From Arenicola marina (lineage: Eukaryota > Annelida > Polychaeta > Arenicolidae): DNA of 64,000 nucleotides. The stretch is from positions 21,057,708 through 21,121,707 of the forward strand of contig OZ025255.1 in NCBI GenBank assembly GCA_964019135.1, written 5' to 3'. The position numbers and the translations under genes are program-made. The notes below the pieces were generated by a model. That model was not told the DNA's origin and ran no database searches. It worked only from the letters and a program-made list of their open reading frames with translations. Within the stretch, counting starts at the first letter, position 1. Each line of letters starts with the position of its first letter. Shown in pieces: positions 42,701 to 53,899 of this stretch.

Positions 42701-44258
42701 CAGGTATCTGATGGTAGCCTGACGTCATATCCAGAGTTGTAAAGATTTTTGCACCGGCCATCGCGTCAATGCAAGTCTGTATGTTTGGGATAGGATATGC
42801 GTCTTTTCGCGTTAAAGTATTTACTTTGCGATAGTCCACGCATAAGCGTATCTTTCCACATTTTTTCGCTACTAGTACTATTGGCGAAGCCCACGGTGAA
42901 CATGAGTCTTGTATTACATCCTTTGACTTTAATTGTTCAATTGCATTTTTCTCCTCTTCTAAATACTTCAGTGGCACACGGTGAGGTGGACACCTCACGG
43001 GTTTTGCGTCTCCCGTATCTATTTCATGCTGGATTAAATTTGTACATCCTAAATCGTGCTCGTCTGATGAAAATACGTCTTCGAATTCCGTTAGGAGCTT
43101 CCGTATTTGAAGTTTCTCTTCCTCACTCCTTCCTTGGGAAGTTTCCGCAAATATCTCTTTCAAATGCCGCGGGATTTTATCCTCCAAAGTAGTTTCCATC
43201 TCCTGGGGTAGTGTCTGTCCTTGAGAAATAACTGAAGCTCCCTCTGGCTTCATGTCGAAGGTAACAGTTTCCTCCACTGCCTTCCGTCCCACACTCTTGA
43301 TATTTCTCAGCGTCTTGACATCCCCTACTACTTCATCCCTTGCCATGTGATATATTTGTTCATTCTCTCCCTGTCTGTCGCAAAACTTCAGTCGTCTAAC
43401 CGAATCCATGTTTAGCATCTCGTCTTCATCTTCCGTGGTCATTATGACTTCTGCACTGTATTCATCAGTCCCAATCGCTCCGATGACTGACCCTCTCCTT
43501 ATAGTCACGGTGTGCATGTTCGGGTTTAACAGTCTCATTTTAACAATGTTACTCTTGCTGATATCCGCTATACAAGCAGCTGGTACTAGAGAATATTTTT
43601 CAACAAAAGCAGTAACTGGCTCTACTATGACGCTATCTTTACTCTTTTGTTTCATACCCCTGATATCCTCTACGTTGGCGTCAATTATCATTTCAGAGCA
43701 GCCTGGAATTTTGCATGTCTCGGCTACGGACACTCTACTTGGCTGTTCTGACTTCACTTGTATGAATGGCGCTGGCTTCTCATCTATCACGATAGTTCCT
43801 TGACTCATCAAAACATCTATGGTTCCAATGTCCAATCCTAGTAGGATATCATCCTTTATATCTCCCACGGTAATCTCTTTCTCTGTCACAAAATTGCCGA
43901 TCTCAATTTTCATTGGTGCGCTCCCATGTTCAACTAATGGTGTTCCTCCGGCTTGTTCCAACACAGTAAAGGATTTCTTTTTGGTTAGACTAGGCTTAAC
44001 GTTTTCACTCAGGCTTTTAAAGAATCGTCTGGAGAGAATCGTTTTAGTGGCACCTGTGTCCACAGTAAACCAAATATCCGTGTCTTGTATTTTTCCTTTC
44101 ACATATAATCCTGCCATCCTCGGAATTTTTCTCCTAACTATTTCTTTAGTTTGGTATTCCAGGATTAATGAGCTTGGCTTAGTTTCGATATTCTCATGTA
44201 TCGCCTGTTTAATTGTCTCTGTTTTCTCTTCATGCAGTTCAGCCACACTCGGTTTCAT
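39774..44258 (-). CDS. pol: Pol polyprotein of the Ty3/gypsy element
   Basis: A frame of 1494 residues with parts in gypsy order. The aspartic protease shows WFTVDTGATKTI (about residue 80). Reverse transcriptase shows LCVDYRKVN, PFGLSNG and the YLDDIII catalytic box (about residue 570). RNase H begins FIIDTDACDSSIGCV. A long basic linker of roughly 170 residues precedes the integrase, which has an HHCC finger (HNSLLSGHLG, then CDNCAANK). The integrase DDE core follows: ISVDILGP, LHSDQGRNF and SSRHPEGNGQVERIN. It lies immediately after gag in another frame, an arrangement for which the family uses recoding. The protein makes cDNA from the element RNA and inserts it. Confidence 0.95.
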   Translation of the reverse strand: MKPSVAELHEEKTETIKQAIHENIETKPSSLILEYQTKEIVRRKIPRMAGLYVKGKIQDTDIWFTVDTGATKTILSRRFFKSLSENVKPSLTKKKSFTVLEQAGGTPLVEHGSAPMKIEIGNFVTEKEITVGDIKDDILLGLDIGTIDVLMSQGTIVIDEKPAPFIQVKSEQPSRVSVAETCKIPGCSEMIIDANVEDIRGMKQKSKDSVIVEPVTAFVEKYSLVPAACIADISKSNIVKMRLLNPNMHTVTIRRGSVIGAIGTDEYSAEVIMTTEDEDEMLNMDSVRRLKFCDRQGENEQIYHMARDEVVGDVKTLRNIKSVGRKAVEETVTFDMKPEGASVISQGQTLPQEMETTLEDKIPRHLKEIFAETSQGRSEEEKLQIRKLLTEFEDVFSSDEHDLGCTNLIQHEIDTGDAKPVRCPPHRVPLKYLEEEKNAIEQLKSKDVIQDSCSPWASPIVLVAKKCGKIRLCVDYRKVNTLTRKDAYPIPNIQTCIDAMAGAKIFTTLDMTSGYHQIPVKTEDIAKTAFITKYGLFEYKTMPFGLSNGTATCQRLMELVLKGLQWSTCLIYLDDIIIFGSNLDEHMQRLRLVLERLRKAKLKLKPQKCEFLKSEVTFLGHVVSAEGVKPNPQLINKVKQWPIPRNVTEVKQFLGLCSYYRRFVKGFSGIAKPLTELTKNESPLKWTAQCQEAFNKLKEALIGPEIMAYPQMDGQFIIDTDACDSSIGCVISQIQGGIERVIAYASRSLNKAERNYCVTDRELLAVRYFIEYFRHYLLGSHFVARTDHQALKWLFSLKEPKGRIARWLEILAQYDFVVEYRPGKQHGNADAMSRCPNPQDCECPEQDNMEELKCGPCKKCKKRSEEMLSSWTQPSVKRVTRLLNSIPKPQSIVATVKKSLVTLVLYLATILPTCWPVGVSKKGTLEKRRNPYTLQWRDSLDNMPFGDDGRLRPKLKEELSTRQFHEGKLRPKLTDRLQDGKVITLNDDETRSAENRRNATKLQKAKVAISNVIFTVRKKLSMRRFGREKRRKDPHWFAEYDNLQLKEFQIKDPDIQPIYQWKTENVRPRGSPVASASPETRQYWNYWASLEMHEGLLMKRAYQNNGELSQLQFITPKVMRDSVLYSMHNSLLSGHLGKKKTVEKILQRYYWYNLREDVKLWIKKCDNCAANKKPAKKPKAPLGDMRTGAPMDRISVDILGPLPKTRNGNVYILVLVDYFSKWAEAYPLPDQTAKTCAQAIVSEFITKFGCPLQLHSDQGRNFESNLFNEMCQLLEIKKTRTSSRHPEGNGQVERINQVLIKMIRAYIKDQRDWDLHLGLLTAAYRATPHESTKLTPNMVMNGREVRFPSEEAFITNTPDSPTSYGEYVSQIQHKLYKAHQLTRSNLKKAAKKQREIYDTSTSLHVYNPGDPAWLLNEKREEGICPKLQKPYIGPIIIIQRLNYLDYLIQINAKGTQKIIHHNKLKPYEGNNSPTWAKKLVKKLKTDQSSVISKC

Positions 44259-44263
44259 ATCAT

Positions 44264-45886
44264 CTAAGCGGACCGGCTCTTGGCCGCCGGAGACGGTCCC
44301 TCGTAGTTTAAATTCGATGAACCGTTTCCATTTGTGGGTCTGGTTGTGAAAGAGCTGTGACCTTCATTCCGTGTCGGTCCGTGGGGCTGTACCGCTACGT
44401 GCATCTCACTAGTTACGATAGGGCATGGGCATTCCCTCACGAAATGATCATCTTTTCCACATCGGAAGCACCCGGTTCTAGTGGTCTGTTTAAAGGTATG
44501 TCCGCTGTAAGGTCGGCTCTCATTTTTCCTTCCTTTCTCATAACTTTGCTGATATGTTTTATCCCTACGCGCGCTTTGGCAGTCTTTACGCAGCTGATCC
44601 ACGCTTGCACATAGTTTATTCATTAACGATGTTAATTGTCCAATCTCACTAGCATTTTCCGAAGTTGCACTGCTTGTTATACTTTCTTTTGCTGTTTCTT
44701 TATCCTCTGAGTTGGGAGATTGTGAGATTATTTTGGACCTGTTTGCTTTTGCTGGGGCTCTGGCTATTTTGTCTCCCACTTCTCCATTATTCATGAACAT
44801 TACTGTTGTCTCATTGTCCTCGTCACATGAGTCCTCAGCGGCTTTTAGTGATCGTACTGGTCTCTTATATCGTTGTTCATATCCGTTCTCTCGACCTCCC
44901 CGACGTTTAGTTTCTTCGAAATGTACAACTTCGTAGACTGCTTGATCTATGTCTTCGGGGTCTTTTACGTACTCTACGTGAAACCTTGTTTTCTCGTCGT
45001 TTATCCCATCCAAGAATTTACGCAACAAGTCCTCTGTACGCGTCTGCATATCCCTTTGTGGAAAAGCTTTGTCATATAACCGTTTAAGATCCGCCGCGTA
45101 CTCCTCAGTACTTTCCCCTGCAATCTGATTCCTGTTGTTAAACTTTGCTCTGAAGGTTTTTCTCGTCTCTACCACTCGGAATCTATTATTTAATTCTGTC
45201 GTAAGTGTGTGATAGTTTGTCCTATTCTCTGCTGACATCTGTCCATAGACGAATTCGCCAGCAACTCCTTGTAGTCTAGGCAGTAACTCAGTCAGTTTCT
45301 CGTCGTTTGACCACCTGTTAAGTATGGCTACATCCTGAAAGCGATTATACCAAATTTGCCACGACTCTTTACCAGTGAATGGGGGTAGTCTAGAATTAGT
45401 AGTGTGACGCGCTCTGTTGTTAATGTCCTCAGACCGTCGGCTGAAATGGTCACCATGTTCGCTACCACTGGATGAATCCTCACGCGTGCGGCGATCGTTA
45501 TCTCTCTGGAGACGTGAACGACTTCTATCATTCCTATCATGAAGAAACCTGCTTCCTTGCATTTCACTCCCTCTTATCAAGTCTCTGTGCGGTTGCTGCC
45601 GATCATCCGTTAATCCTCTGATGGCTGCCATAACAGAAGTCATAACCTCCTCTTTAACGGCGTTTCCTATCTCCTTAATCAGACTTTGATGGTCAGTTGT
45701 TTTAGCAGAGTCCCCAATTGCTCCGTCCACTTCCTTAGTTGCCGATGTCAGCTGTTGTTCTCCTAGTTCAAGTGTTGGTGGTGACAAAGTCGGATTATCG
45801 TCGCCGTTGGGCGCATCACTAGTCTTCCCATTTACCGTCAGTTCCCGTCGCGTTCCTCTTCTCGGTCGCGCTCCAAGTCCGTCCAT
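44264..45886 (-). CDS. gag: Gag protein of the Ty3/gypsy element
   Basis: A 540-residue frame starting at ATG 45886, soon after the primer-binding site. The middle has the retrotransposon gag core (PPFTGKESWQIWYNRFQDVA, then LLPRLQGVAGEFVYGQ and a YAADLKRLYDKAF segment). Near the C-terminus is one CCHC knuckle, CFRCGKDDHFVRECPC, that would bind the element RNA. The N-terminal quarter is polar and Arg/Ser-rich. The protein forms the particle in which reverse transcription takes place. Confidence 0.92.
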   Translation of the reverse strand: MDGLGARPRRGTRRELTVNGKTSDAPNGDDNPTLSPPTLELGEQQLTSATKEVDGAIGDSAKTTDHQSLIKEIGNAVKEEVMTSVMAAIRGLTDDRQQPHRDLIRGSEMQGSRFLHDRNDRSRSRLQRDNDRRTREDSSSGSEHGDHFSRRSEDINNRARHTTNSRLPPFTGKESWQIWYNRFQDVAILNRWSNDEKLTELLPRLQGVAGEFVYGQMSAENRTNYHTLTTELNNRFRVVETRKTFRAKFNNRNQIAGESTEEYAADLKRLYDKAFPQRDMQTRTEDLLRKFLDGINDEKTRFHVEYVKDPEDIDQAVYEVVHFEETKRRGGRENGYEQRYKRPVRSLKAAEDSCDEDNETTVMFMNNGEVGDKIARAPAKANRSKIISQSPNSEDKETAKESITSSATSENASEIGQLTSLMNKLCASVDQLRKDCQSARRDKTYQQSYEKGRKNESRPYSGHTFKQTTRTGCFRCGKDDHFVRECPCPIVTSEMHVAVQPHGPTRNEGHSSFTTRPTNGNGSSNLNYEGPSPAAKSRSA

Positions 45887-45979
45887 TTCACAGTGTTAGG
45901 TTCGAATCACTGGATGTACTAGGTTTGTAGATTTATTTCTTAGTTAGCTACTTGTACATCCCACTTCTGACACCAATTA

Positions 45980-47156
45980 TGTCACGGTATTCGGGTCGAG
46001 CGGTTGGGTTTATTGATTAAATGATCGGACTTAGCACGATACGTTTAAGTTGTCAGGCTTGCCGTGTATCGTGTGGAGCGATAAAGTGCGGGACTTTGAT
46101 GCGTTGCCTTTCTTGTGTGAAAAACAGGACTTGAAAGTTTCTTTTCTCTTGTATTTATTGGTTATTGTGACGTTCACTACTTGGTCCATGTACACAGAGC
46201 TTAAATAAACTTAACAGCACTTATTGCTTAAAAAGAGCGCACGGCGCATAAATCGACTTGACCCGCCCCTCGCGTCTACATGTTCCGCGTACAGCTACGT
46301 GTACGAATTTAAATGGGTCAAAATCTCAAACCCGTTACAAAAGTATTTATATTCCCTCAGTAACCCGAACTTAAAGATTTACGTGCTCATAACAATTCCA
46401 TATATGCTAAATAATAGTTCTGAAGAAGAGTTTTACCTCAACTGGCACGGACAGCGCTCTGGAGCCAACTGTGTCGTCTGCTAAACTGGCCGCCCTTTTA
46501 TAGGCCAAAGCTGATCACGTGACCCATACAGAAACTCATGTGTTTTGATGGGTTTTGTACTTCAAATGACTCGCGGAGTTTACAAAAATGCCTTCTTGTA
46601 CTTCGATTGCTGTTACTTAAGATCCAAAAGTACACTCGATATTGAAAGAACGTCTTACATAACCAGACACTAACAGATGAAGGTAGGTTATGCCGTATTT
46701 GTAGTTTAAATGACAATCTTTGATCTCGAAACTCTATTATCGCCCCAGTGTACTCGGGACTGTCATCTGTCAAAGCTTGACAGATGGCACAAGATGATTA
46801 AATATGTCTTCCCTAGCATCCCATATTCTCTGAATCTCTATATGAAGCAATATTCTATCCCAGAGCAAACAGATTTACATCTTTCAAGCCCTCTTTTGAC
46901 CTGAAACTAGTAATATTCACTAAAGTCAAAAGTCAATTTGGTTCAACAACATGTCAATCTAATAACAACCAACTAGACTTGGCTCTTATACTTTCTTCTA
47001 CACTTTAGAATGCTCCTTATAATTATTTGGCTAAACCTCAGAGTTAAACCACTTATTATACTTAGCTTTTAACAACTTAACCTTCTAAAGTCATATAAAA
47101 CATTACAGTACTTCAATTACTTAACTTTATAACGTTACATCTGCTATTTCGTCACA
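45980..47156 (-). repeat. LTR (5' in element sense)
   Basis: 1177 bp. Its inner edge abuts the leucine-tRNA primer-binding site at about 45958-45978, which fixes this copy as the 5' LTR and the element's direction as leftward. Confidence 0.93.
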
Positions 47157-47160
47157 ATAT

Positions 47161-48890
47161 ACATTTTCCAACCCCGCCGGTGCCAAATTGCCTCCGAGAC
47201 ATTTCATTCTATTTGCCTGTCAGGGCCCGGGTTTTATTCAAGCTCTTTCCACGTCCCCCCCCCCCCCTCTCCCCCCCAACACCACCATCTACCAGGACTT
47301 GTTATTTTCTTCGCCTCGCCTCCCGGGCTGCCCCCACACCCCTCCTCCTCTTGTCGTGGATCCATCCTTCATGAGCCAAACCTTGTTGACATGTAACCGT
47401 AGCCTGCGCTTGTATCCTGACCGCTTCTGGCCACATCCCACCTTGCCTCCCTCCCCACTCCATCCCCATCTCCATCCTCACTTTGCCCTCCCCACCCCCA
47501 TGCGCTATCCCGCTACCCCTACACCCACCCACTGCCTTCCCAATTTGCTTCTACTTCATAGCATCAAACGCCACACCGGGCTGACCAGCATCAGAAGTAA
47601 TATGACACCCTTTGATCTTTTGGTCAATGAGTTAAAAAACGACTCACTGCCCGTCTTTCCTGTCAATCAGTGCATTGCGACCAGTTTCTCACGGACAACG
47701 GGCGAGTCCCATTCTGTCCAGAAAGGGAGAGTACGGTTGGCATACCGCAAAACATCCATAAATTTATGGATGATACGTGTGGAATTTATTTTCGCTGTGC
47801 ATTCAGGTGCTAGAATTTTAATTGATGCCTCTGAAACATTGAGAAAGAAAGACAAATAATTTTGAGATAAGTCTAGGTATGTTACGTCTACACGGACGGA
47901 GCATGGAGCAACGCCCCTATCGAAACTGGCCCATATAACAATGGAACTGCCCGGCGAGCGAGTGGACTTTTAAACGACACGCGATTCGACGGATCTCGTC
48001 TGGCCTTCTTCGTGAATGGACGGTCTCACTATGACATTCACAACAATGTATCAAAACTTGTCTTCAATTATGTAGATCTACGTATGTAAGACTGCATGGC
48101 AGGATTTCGTCGTCTCGTTTAGATAGATGTCTGACGTAATATTTACTCTCCCAAAATTAAACAACGTCAAGTTAGGCGGTGCGCGCGGCACAAAATATGG
48201 CGTGATCGGCAGTTTTGAAAATTGGACTCAACAAGTGTTTTATTTTAAGCCAGATTCGCGCCAATACACATTGGATTAATTCAAAATTTGCACATATGAA
48301 TCAGGACACCTCGATCTATGTCAGAGCGAGTGATTCGCATTGATGTCACCCTCGACCTCAAAATGCCGACTCGATAAACTTTTCACTCAAGTTGTATTCT
48401 AATATGTACTATATCTGAGAGGCCGAATCATATAGAATCAGAAAGAAGAAGGGTTTTCCTTCAACTTGATAGTTGGTTTAGTAATATTGATGTGATATCC
48501 GCCGAAATCTCCCTTGGCAAAGAACACTTGTTAAAACGTCCATTTCGCGACACACTTTTCCGGGCCGTAAAATGTTGTGCGCCGAGCCGTTTTCACTCGC
48601 TCGTTGCGGTTGTATTATTTATCAGAGAAGAATTTTACAAGCACCATTATGCAGGGTTTGATCCATAGACCAACATATTGTAGATTTAACAATGATACTC
48701 ATATAGTTTAATAAATATCGCCGGTTCAAAATGCGTTTGCGTCACGCGCTCGATCAACTATCAAGTTCGCTGCGTGCGAGCGTCGACCGCTCTACCAGGG
48801 GACCATTTGACTCTTTTAGCTAATGTTTACTGAGCCTTTCAGTAACATAGACTTCTAATTGACTAATATAGATCTAGCTGGAAGTTAAGT
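47161..48890. other. No gene seen
   Basis: C-rich low-complexity DNA (47250-47530) is followed by mixed sequence. The longest plus-strand frame (47188-47856) is Pro/His-rich from the C-rich tract and shows no domain. A CpG-containing patch at 48530-48800 could be an old element or a promoter. Confidence 0.5.
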
Positions 48891-48894
48891 TAAT

Positions 48895-50125
48895 GTAAGT
48901 TCCCTAGATCTAGTTTAAGTTGGATCTAAGCTTTAAACAATTTGAGGCAAAAAATGCTTCGTTAACGCATTACATGTTCTAGATCTAAGCTTAGGCCTAG
49001 ATCCAGATCTAAATTTAGATCCGTTACCGGCGTTAGGCCTACAATCTAGTTCAGCTTTTGAAAATATAGATCAAGGTTTGTGATCCAAAAGGTGTAAGAT
49101 CTAACGTCACATTTAGGCTATAATCATATGACTTTTACCACTTATTTATTTACTTATTTGAACCATTTGATTGGGACAACCGTCTTTTAGCCTTTCATTA
49201 AAATAGACTTCTAATGCAGATCTAACTGGAAATTAATGTAAGACTTACTAAGCTTAAAGTTACATGTGGAGCTGGCCGTTGCAACGGCTGTACCAAAATA
49301 AACATAAACAGGAAATGTTACCTTTGACCACAAGCAGTGTCAACAGCCACCGCCAAAGAAAAAGTGGCGCTCCGGACGCTTCTATTGTCTCATATAATTT
49401 AGCGCTTGGGCCCCCTGTCGGTGGCACCGGTAAACGACTTGCTCACACACGTTTATGACGTTTCAAATCAGCACCAGTTTTCATTTTTGTGGCGGACAAT
49501 TCATGAATTTGAAATGTTTTGCTCATTGCCATTGGCAGATAATTGGTGAGCGATATGGTAGGTGTTTATTGTCTGTTATGAACCTTAAGGCCTTAGGCTT
49601 GTGTTCTTATACGCAAATTTGGCATTCAAAAACAGCGAAACAACTCCACATGCAACTTTAAGTTGGATCAAAGCTTGAAAAAAAATTGAGGCAAAAATTG
49701 CTGTTGTTTGGCAGATTTTTAACAAAAAATGTAATTAAGCTTAGTCTACATCTAGAGATAAGTTAGATCTATTAAGATCTTCGAACATCTATCCATTGGC
49801 ATTCTTTAATATAAGCTTACTTTAAAAAGTAACCTTACTCTAATTATCGAATCAAAGCAACATCTGTGTTCATTCAAACGGGTTGTTTGAAAGTTCATTA
49901 GGCGTCCGTGTAGGATCCGTCAAATAACTAATTTCTAATATAGATTAGCTAGAAGGTAATATACAAAGCTGGATCCCAGCTTTAAACAATTTGGCGCAAA
50001 AATTGTTTTTTTTTGGTTTATAACAAACCCTTCAGTTAAGATTAGCCTACATCTAGAGATAATTAAGTTATCAAGATCTTCGAACATCTATCCATTAGCA
50101 TTCTTCATTATATTTAAAAAGTAGT
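48895..50125. repeat. Diverged direct repeats with AGATCTA-rich DNA
   Basis: Three copies of AAGYTGGATCNNAGCTTTAA followed by AATTTGAGGCAAAAAATG occur near 48917, 49660 and 49970. CTTCGAACATCTATCCATT recurs near 49778 and 50080. The unit is several hundred bases and old. No coding region recognised. Confidence 0.6.
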
Positions 50126-50299
50126 AAGTTCTTGCAGAAGTCCAATTATCAAATCAAAACAAGTTGTGCTCCCCTTCTTTAGCACATCTACTTCAAAACT
50201 AAAAGCTTCTAGATCTATCACAGCTGCTTGTCATTTGGGATCTTGTAGACTATCGTAGTCGTAGTCTATTGTAGACTACTTCTTGCTGGGTTTGCTGCG

Positions 50300-50715
50300 T
50301 TGAATAATGGCGGACCACCCTTACATAAAAAAATATTCACAGTACTTTGCTTCACACTGGGTAACCGTAACACAATCCAGTCAACCAGTCGTCCAGTTTC
50401 AAATTCTAGAGATCTTGAGCATAATTTTTACTCAAGCTCATTACATGAGCTGAGCCGTGAAGTTACAAATCCAAATCAGGGAGCAGGAAGGCAGGAACAT
50501 AACTATTGCCGGCCACATCTATCTGACCATGGCACTCCACCTACACCATGCAATGATCCCTCCCCACAAAATACGGCACTTTTAAACTTTGAGAACAAAC
50601 ATTTTCGGTCAGTCAATGTACCAGGGGATGGAAATTGATTTTTTCATTGCCTTAGCCTATTTTTAGATGGCAATTTCTCTCGAACGAAACTTTACAGATC
50701 ACAAATAAAGCAACC
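50300..50715 (+). pseudogene. OTU-type cysteine protease remnant (N-terminal part)
   Basis: A frame from about 50300 encodes a polar leader and then NFENKHFRSVNVPGDGN (50580-50635). The same frame then continues FFHCLSLFLDGNFSRTKLYR after one stop codon. This matches the start of OTU domains (xxVxGDGNCFFRALS...), where GDGNC holds the catalytic Asp and Cys. The stop at 50636-50638 takes the place of that Cys. Similarity fades after about 50710 and the His-bearing C-terminal half is not visible. OTU genes of this sort are often carried by invertebrate mobile elements. I treat it as a dead copy of unknown origin. Confidence 0.6.
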
Positions 50716-53700
50716 TAGGGTAATAGGAACCTAAATCATGACAGATTCGGTCAGGGGCAGGTCACTTGACTACAAATCAAATGTACTACTAAACTACTAG
50801 ATTTACTTTTTCAGTACCAAAACTTTGATATTAAATATACAAAATAGCATAATATGTAAAACTTCACCTTTAAAAAGAACAAGTCATAACTAAGGTTATG
50901 AGAAACAGTTTAGCCCAGTTATCATCAGTGGGGGTCCAAAAAATTGCTTCACAACAAAGTCAAAGTCTACGCTCGCCTTCTAGGTTTTACCTACAACATA
51001 TTACACTGAGGACCTGATAGAAATGAATGAGCACACTTAGCGATTACACTATGTGCACTGATGACTGAATCGCCGCCTCCATATCACTTCCGAACACCAT
51101 GCGATGTTTTGGAACATTTGATATATAGTGTTTATGTTTGGCTTTCTATCGCCCCAAACACCTATTTACCAAAGTGAAGATATCGTCCGTTATCAGACAG
51201 TAACAATGTAAGTCTAGGAGTATTGTCAGTGGGTTACAGGTGCAGATGTCTCGCTATTGCTCTCATTATCGCTCAAAATGCGACGTGCCAATCCAGCAAT
51301 CACTCAGTGGGTGCATTTCTATTTACCTTTGTTTGGGCCAGGACTGGTATGCCGCCCGGTATAGGTCTACTCAGCCTCTTCCAGACCTGCAAATAGGGCT
51401 ACGCCAAATGCCGATGGAATATTCACACTGGTCATGTCCAGTTCATTTAGGGGCAATTGAACCGGTATTTAGCAGGCTAGGGACGATCCTGAGAAGTCGT
51501 TGACCGCAATATTCGCCAGATGGCGCTGACAATCACTTTTTTCGAAGCAGACAAAAAGGGGTGTTTAACACTTCACAGCAAAGCATATTTCATAGAATTA
51601 GTTGTCAAACATAACAGCGGATGAAAAATAAAGAGCTTTCCTAGCTAACTTGCAGCAATTTATTCCAAAAATAGGTCAAACTACTCGCTAAAGTAATATT
51701 TTAGAAGAGTATGGGCGATAATATAGGCTTTTAGTTTAATTGACAAGCTTTGGCCTCTAAATAAAAAAATGTGACCAGGCAACTCGTTATATTATTTGGA
51801 ATAAAATTAATGTCAATATATCTAGTTAAGAGATCGGTGCGCGTTTAAAAGCTCGGGAATATATATATTTTTGCTTCAAAGGGTAAAATATTTCGAATAT
51901 TATAATCTTTCAAGGGAATTACTTCTGCAGTTACCCTTTGTCAAGTCCTAGCTGTAGCATACATAGCTCAGTGCTTGTAGTAGCCTCGGGAGCCCCACTC
52001 CGCCGTTGGCCTACGGAGATTACAGAGTGGGTCTCCCAGGACTATGCTTGTAGATAATCTTGGCCTAGACTACATCGATAAAATTCAGCACAGACATTTT
52101 TTATTTAGTGATACAAAATTATAGACATTAATCAGAGATTGGACAGGCAATAATAAAGAATAATTAAGATCGCATGTATTTGATGATGTTTTTATTATCA
52201 TATAACCGATATATATTATTACATTATATGTATCAAGTTATTAATAATTATTATTAACATGTTGTAGATGTAACCCAGTGGATCTAAGCGGGGGCTAACC
52301 CCACCCCCGTCAAGGAAGGGGATGTTAAGGACTGTTAAAGTCAAAGAAATTTCAATGACCCTTCTGCTTTTCTTCCCGCAAAAAACAAGGCCATCTGAGG
52401 TCTGGATCACCACCACCGGCTGCACAAAAAATCATTTTGCAGTCAAACAGTCTCACCCCCACCTCCCAGTTTTTTTTTTTTTGGTAGTAGAGAGCCCCGC
52501 AGTTGCAACCCCCCACCCCCATGTGCAAAAGGGATATTCTTGAGCTTGCTTCGATCACTGCTATTCGGGCATAAATGATACTAGTTTTGTTTATATTCTG
52601 TGTTTGTGGTTTATACATATGTGTATTAAAACTGAGTTTAACAAAGTTAAATAAATTTACTTAGTCAAATAAGTATAGTTTACCTCATTAACATCAGTTC
52701 CAATATATCAAATTGCTTGTCATAACTAAATTGATGTAAAAAAAACCTATATGCTGGTATAGTACACTTTTGTCTATACAGTACTACAGGGTATGCATGC
52801 CTATGCTAATGTGCAGTTCTTTGTTACAGATATTGTCAAGATGGATCCCTCTTGACGAAGACACATTTATTTGAACAATAAATCATGCACTGTCTAACAG
52901 AACACAAGCAGCTTATGAGCGATATATGTATATTTAGCAGTTCTATGTTACAGTTATTAACTTCATGGATCCACTTCTATATTAATTGCCAAATTTGTTT
53001 AAGCAATAAATAAGACACTGCTTATCAGACTCCATGGGGGATGAGGGGGTGGGGGGGGGGGGGGGGTTGAGTGCACCACATTACTACAATGGTGGGGGGT
53101 GTCAATGCCATAGAAGGCATGGAGAATAAGAGAAAATTACAGAGTTGTTGTGGTCATTGAGAGAATTTTATTTGGTTAAAACAGTATACAAAATAGACAC
53201 AGACAGTCATGGCAAATTATATGGAGGTCAATTACGTGAACACTTAATATATAAACTGGAATAAATATAGTCAACATGGTCAAAAGCTGCAATTTTGAAA
53301 AAAGTCCAGTCTCAGATTGAGCACATAAAGAGAAATTGCTGATTTCTGGCGAAAGGCTTGGGCCAAAAAAGGGGTCTTTTGGGTGGCGCCAACCCGCCTG
53401 GATCAGACTGCACTCAACGTAGCTAAATAAGATTTAATTGTTTCATTTTAATTTCAAGTTCTATGTTATAGGTAATAACACTATTAGCTTAGATTCCTAT
53501 TATGAATAAATAAATCTATATAATTTTTTTTATAATAGCTAGACTACCGGTACTGTATTTAACAGACAAGGTAAAGTGGGTAGTTATCAACACTTTAAGG
53601 AATAAGTCTTAGGATGTAACTGCTAATTTCTAGTTCTAACCTTTAATAAGACTTACTATGGTACAAGCATAGATCTAGATCTATTATTATTTTCTTTGTA

Positions 53701-53895
53701 TTCCTAACTTATTCTGAGCATAGAATTTAGATTAATTTAGATCTATATAAACTTGATCGAAGTTACATTTTAGAAATTATGAATTAAAAAAAAATTGATT
53801 ACTCCCACTTTCAAAATAATTCTAGATTTTAAAGCTTACAGTTTAGATTAGATCTACAGTCAATCTGTCTTGATCTAAAAGGACTCAATTTAAAG
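50716..53895. other. AT-rich intergenic DNA, no gene seen
   Basis: Contents I can name: an imperfect inverted repeat CGGGAGCCCCACTC / GAGTGGGTCTCCC at 51988-52039; a diverged tandem duplication (about 52810-52925 and 52930-53035, sharing CAGTTCTNTGTTACAG and ATGGATCC); and a G-run of about 16 at 53052-53067. Short frames have no family features. Confidence 0.5.
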
Positions 53896-53899
53896 GCCT

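Larger units (their letters stand above)
36496..47156 (-). mobile_element. Ty3/gypsy LTR retrotransposon, looks whole, young
   Basis: The element reads right to left. Two LTRs of 1177 bp bound it (TGTGACG...CCGTGACA in element sense), flanked by a short direct repeat ATAT at 36492-36495 and 47157-47160. The 5' LTR (right) is followed by a primer-binding site, TGGTGTCAGAAGTGGGAT, complementary to a leucine-tRNA 3' end. A purine tract, AAGTGGGGGGTAA, precedes the 3' LTR. Parts in order: gag, pol (protease, RT, RNase H, integrase) and a third ORF. I noticed no break in the three frames. The LTRs appear identical where compared, so insertion is very recent on an evolutionary scale. It inserted into C-rich intergenic DNA. 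Confidence 0.95.

Noticed and set aside
47188-47859. A 223-codon Pro/His-rich frame
   Set aside because: It is created by a C-rich low-complexity tract and has no recognisable domain; overlapping frames are equally open.
50636-50638. TGA at the position where OTU proteases have the catalytic Cys, read as possible selenocysteine
   Set aside because: The rest of the domain decays within 80 bases and no SECIS-like context is apparent; a plain nonsense change in a dead copy is simpler.
53052-53067. Long G run as a G-quadruplex regulatory element
   Set aside because: Homopolymer G and C runs also occur at 331, 421, 3900, 14120, 18990, 34302 and 36268, so these are ordinary mononucleotide tracts and no promoter lies nearby.
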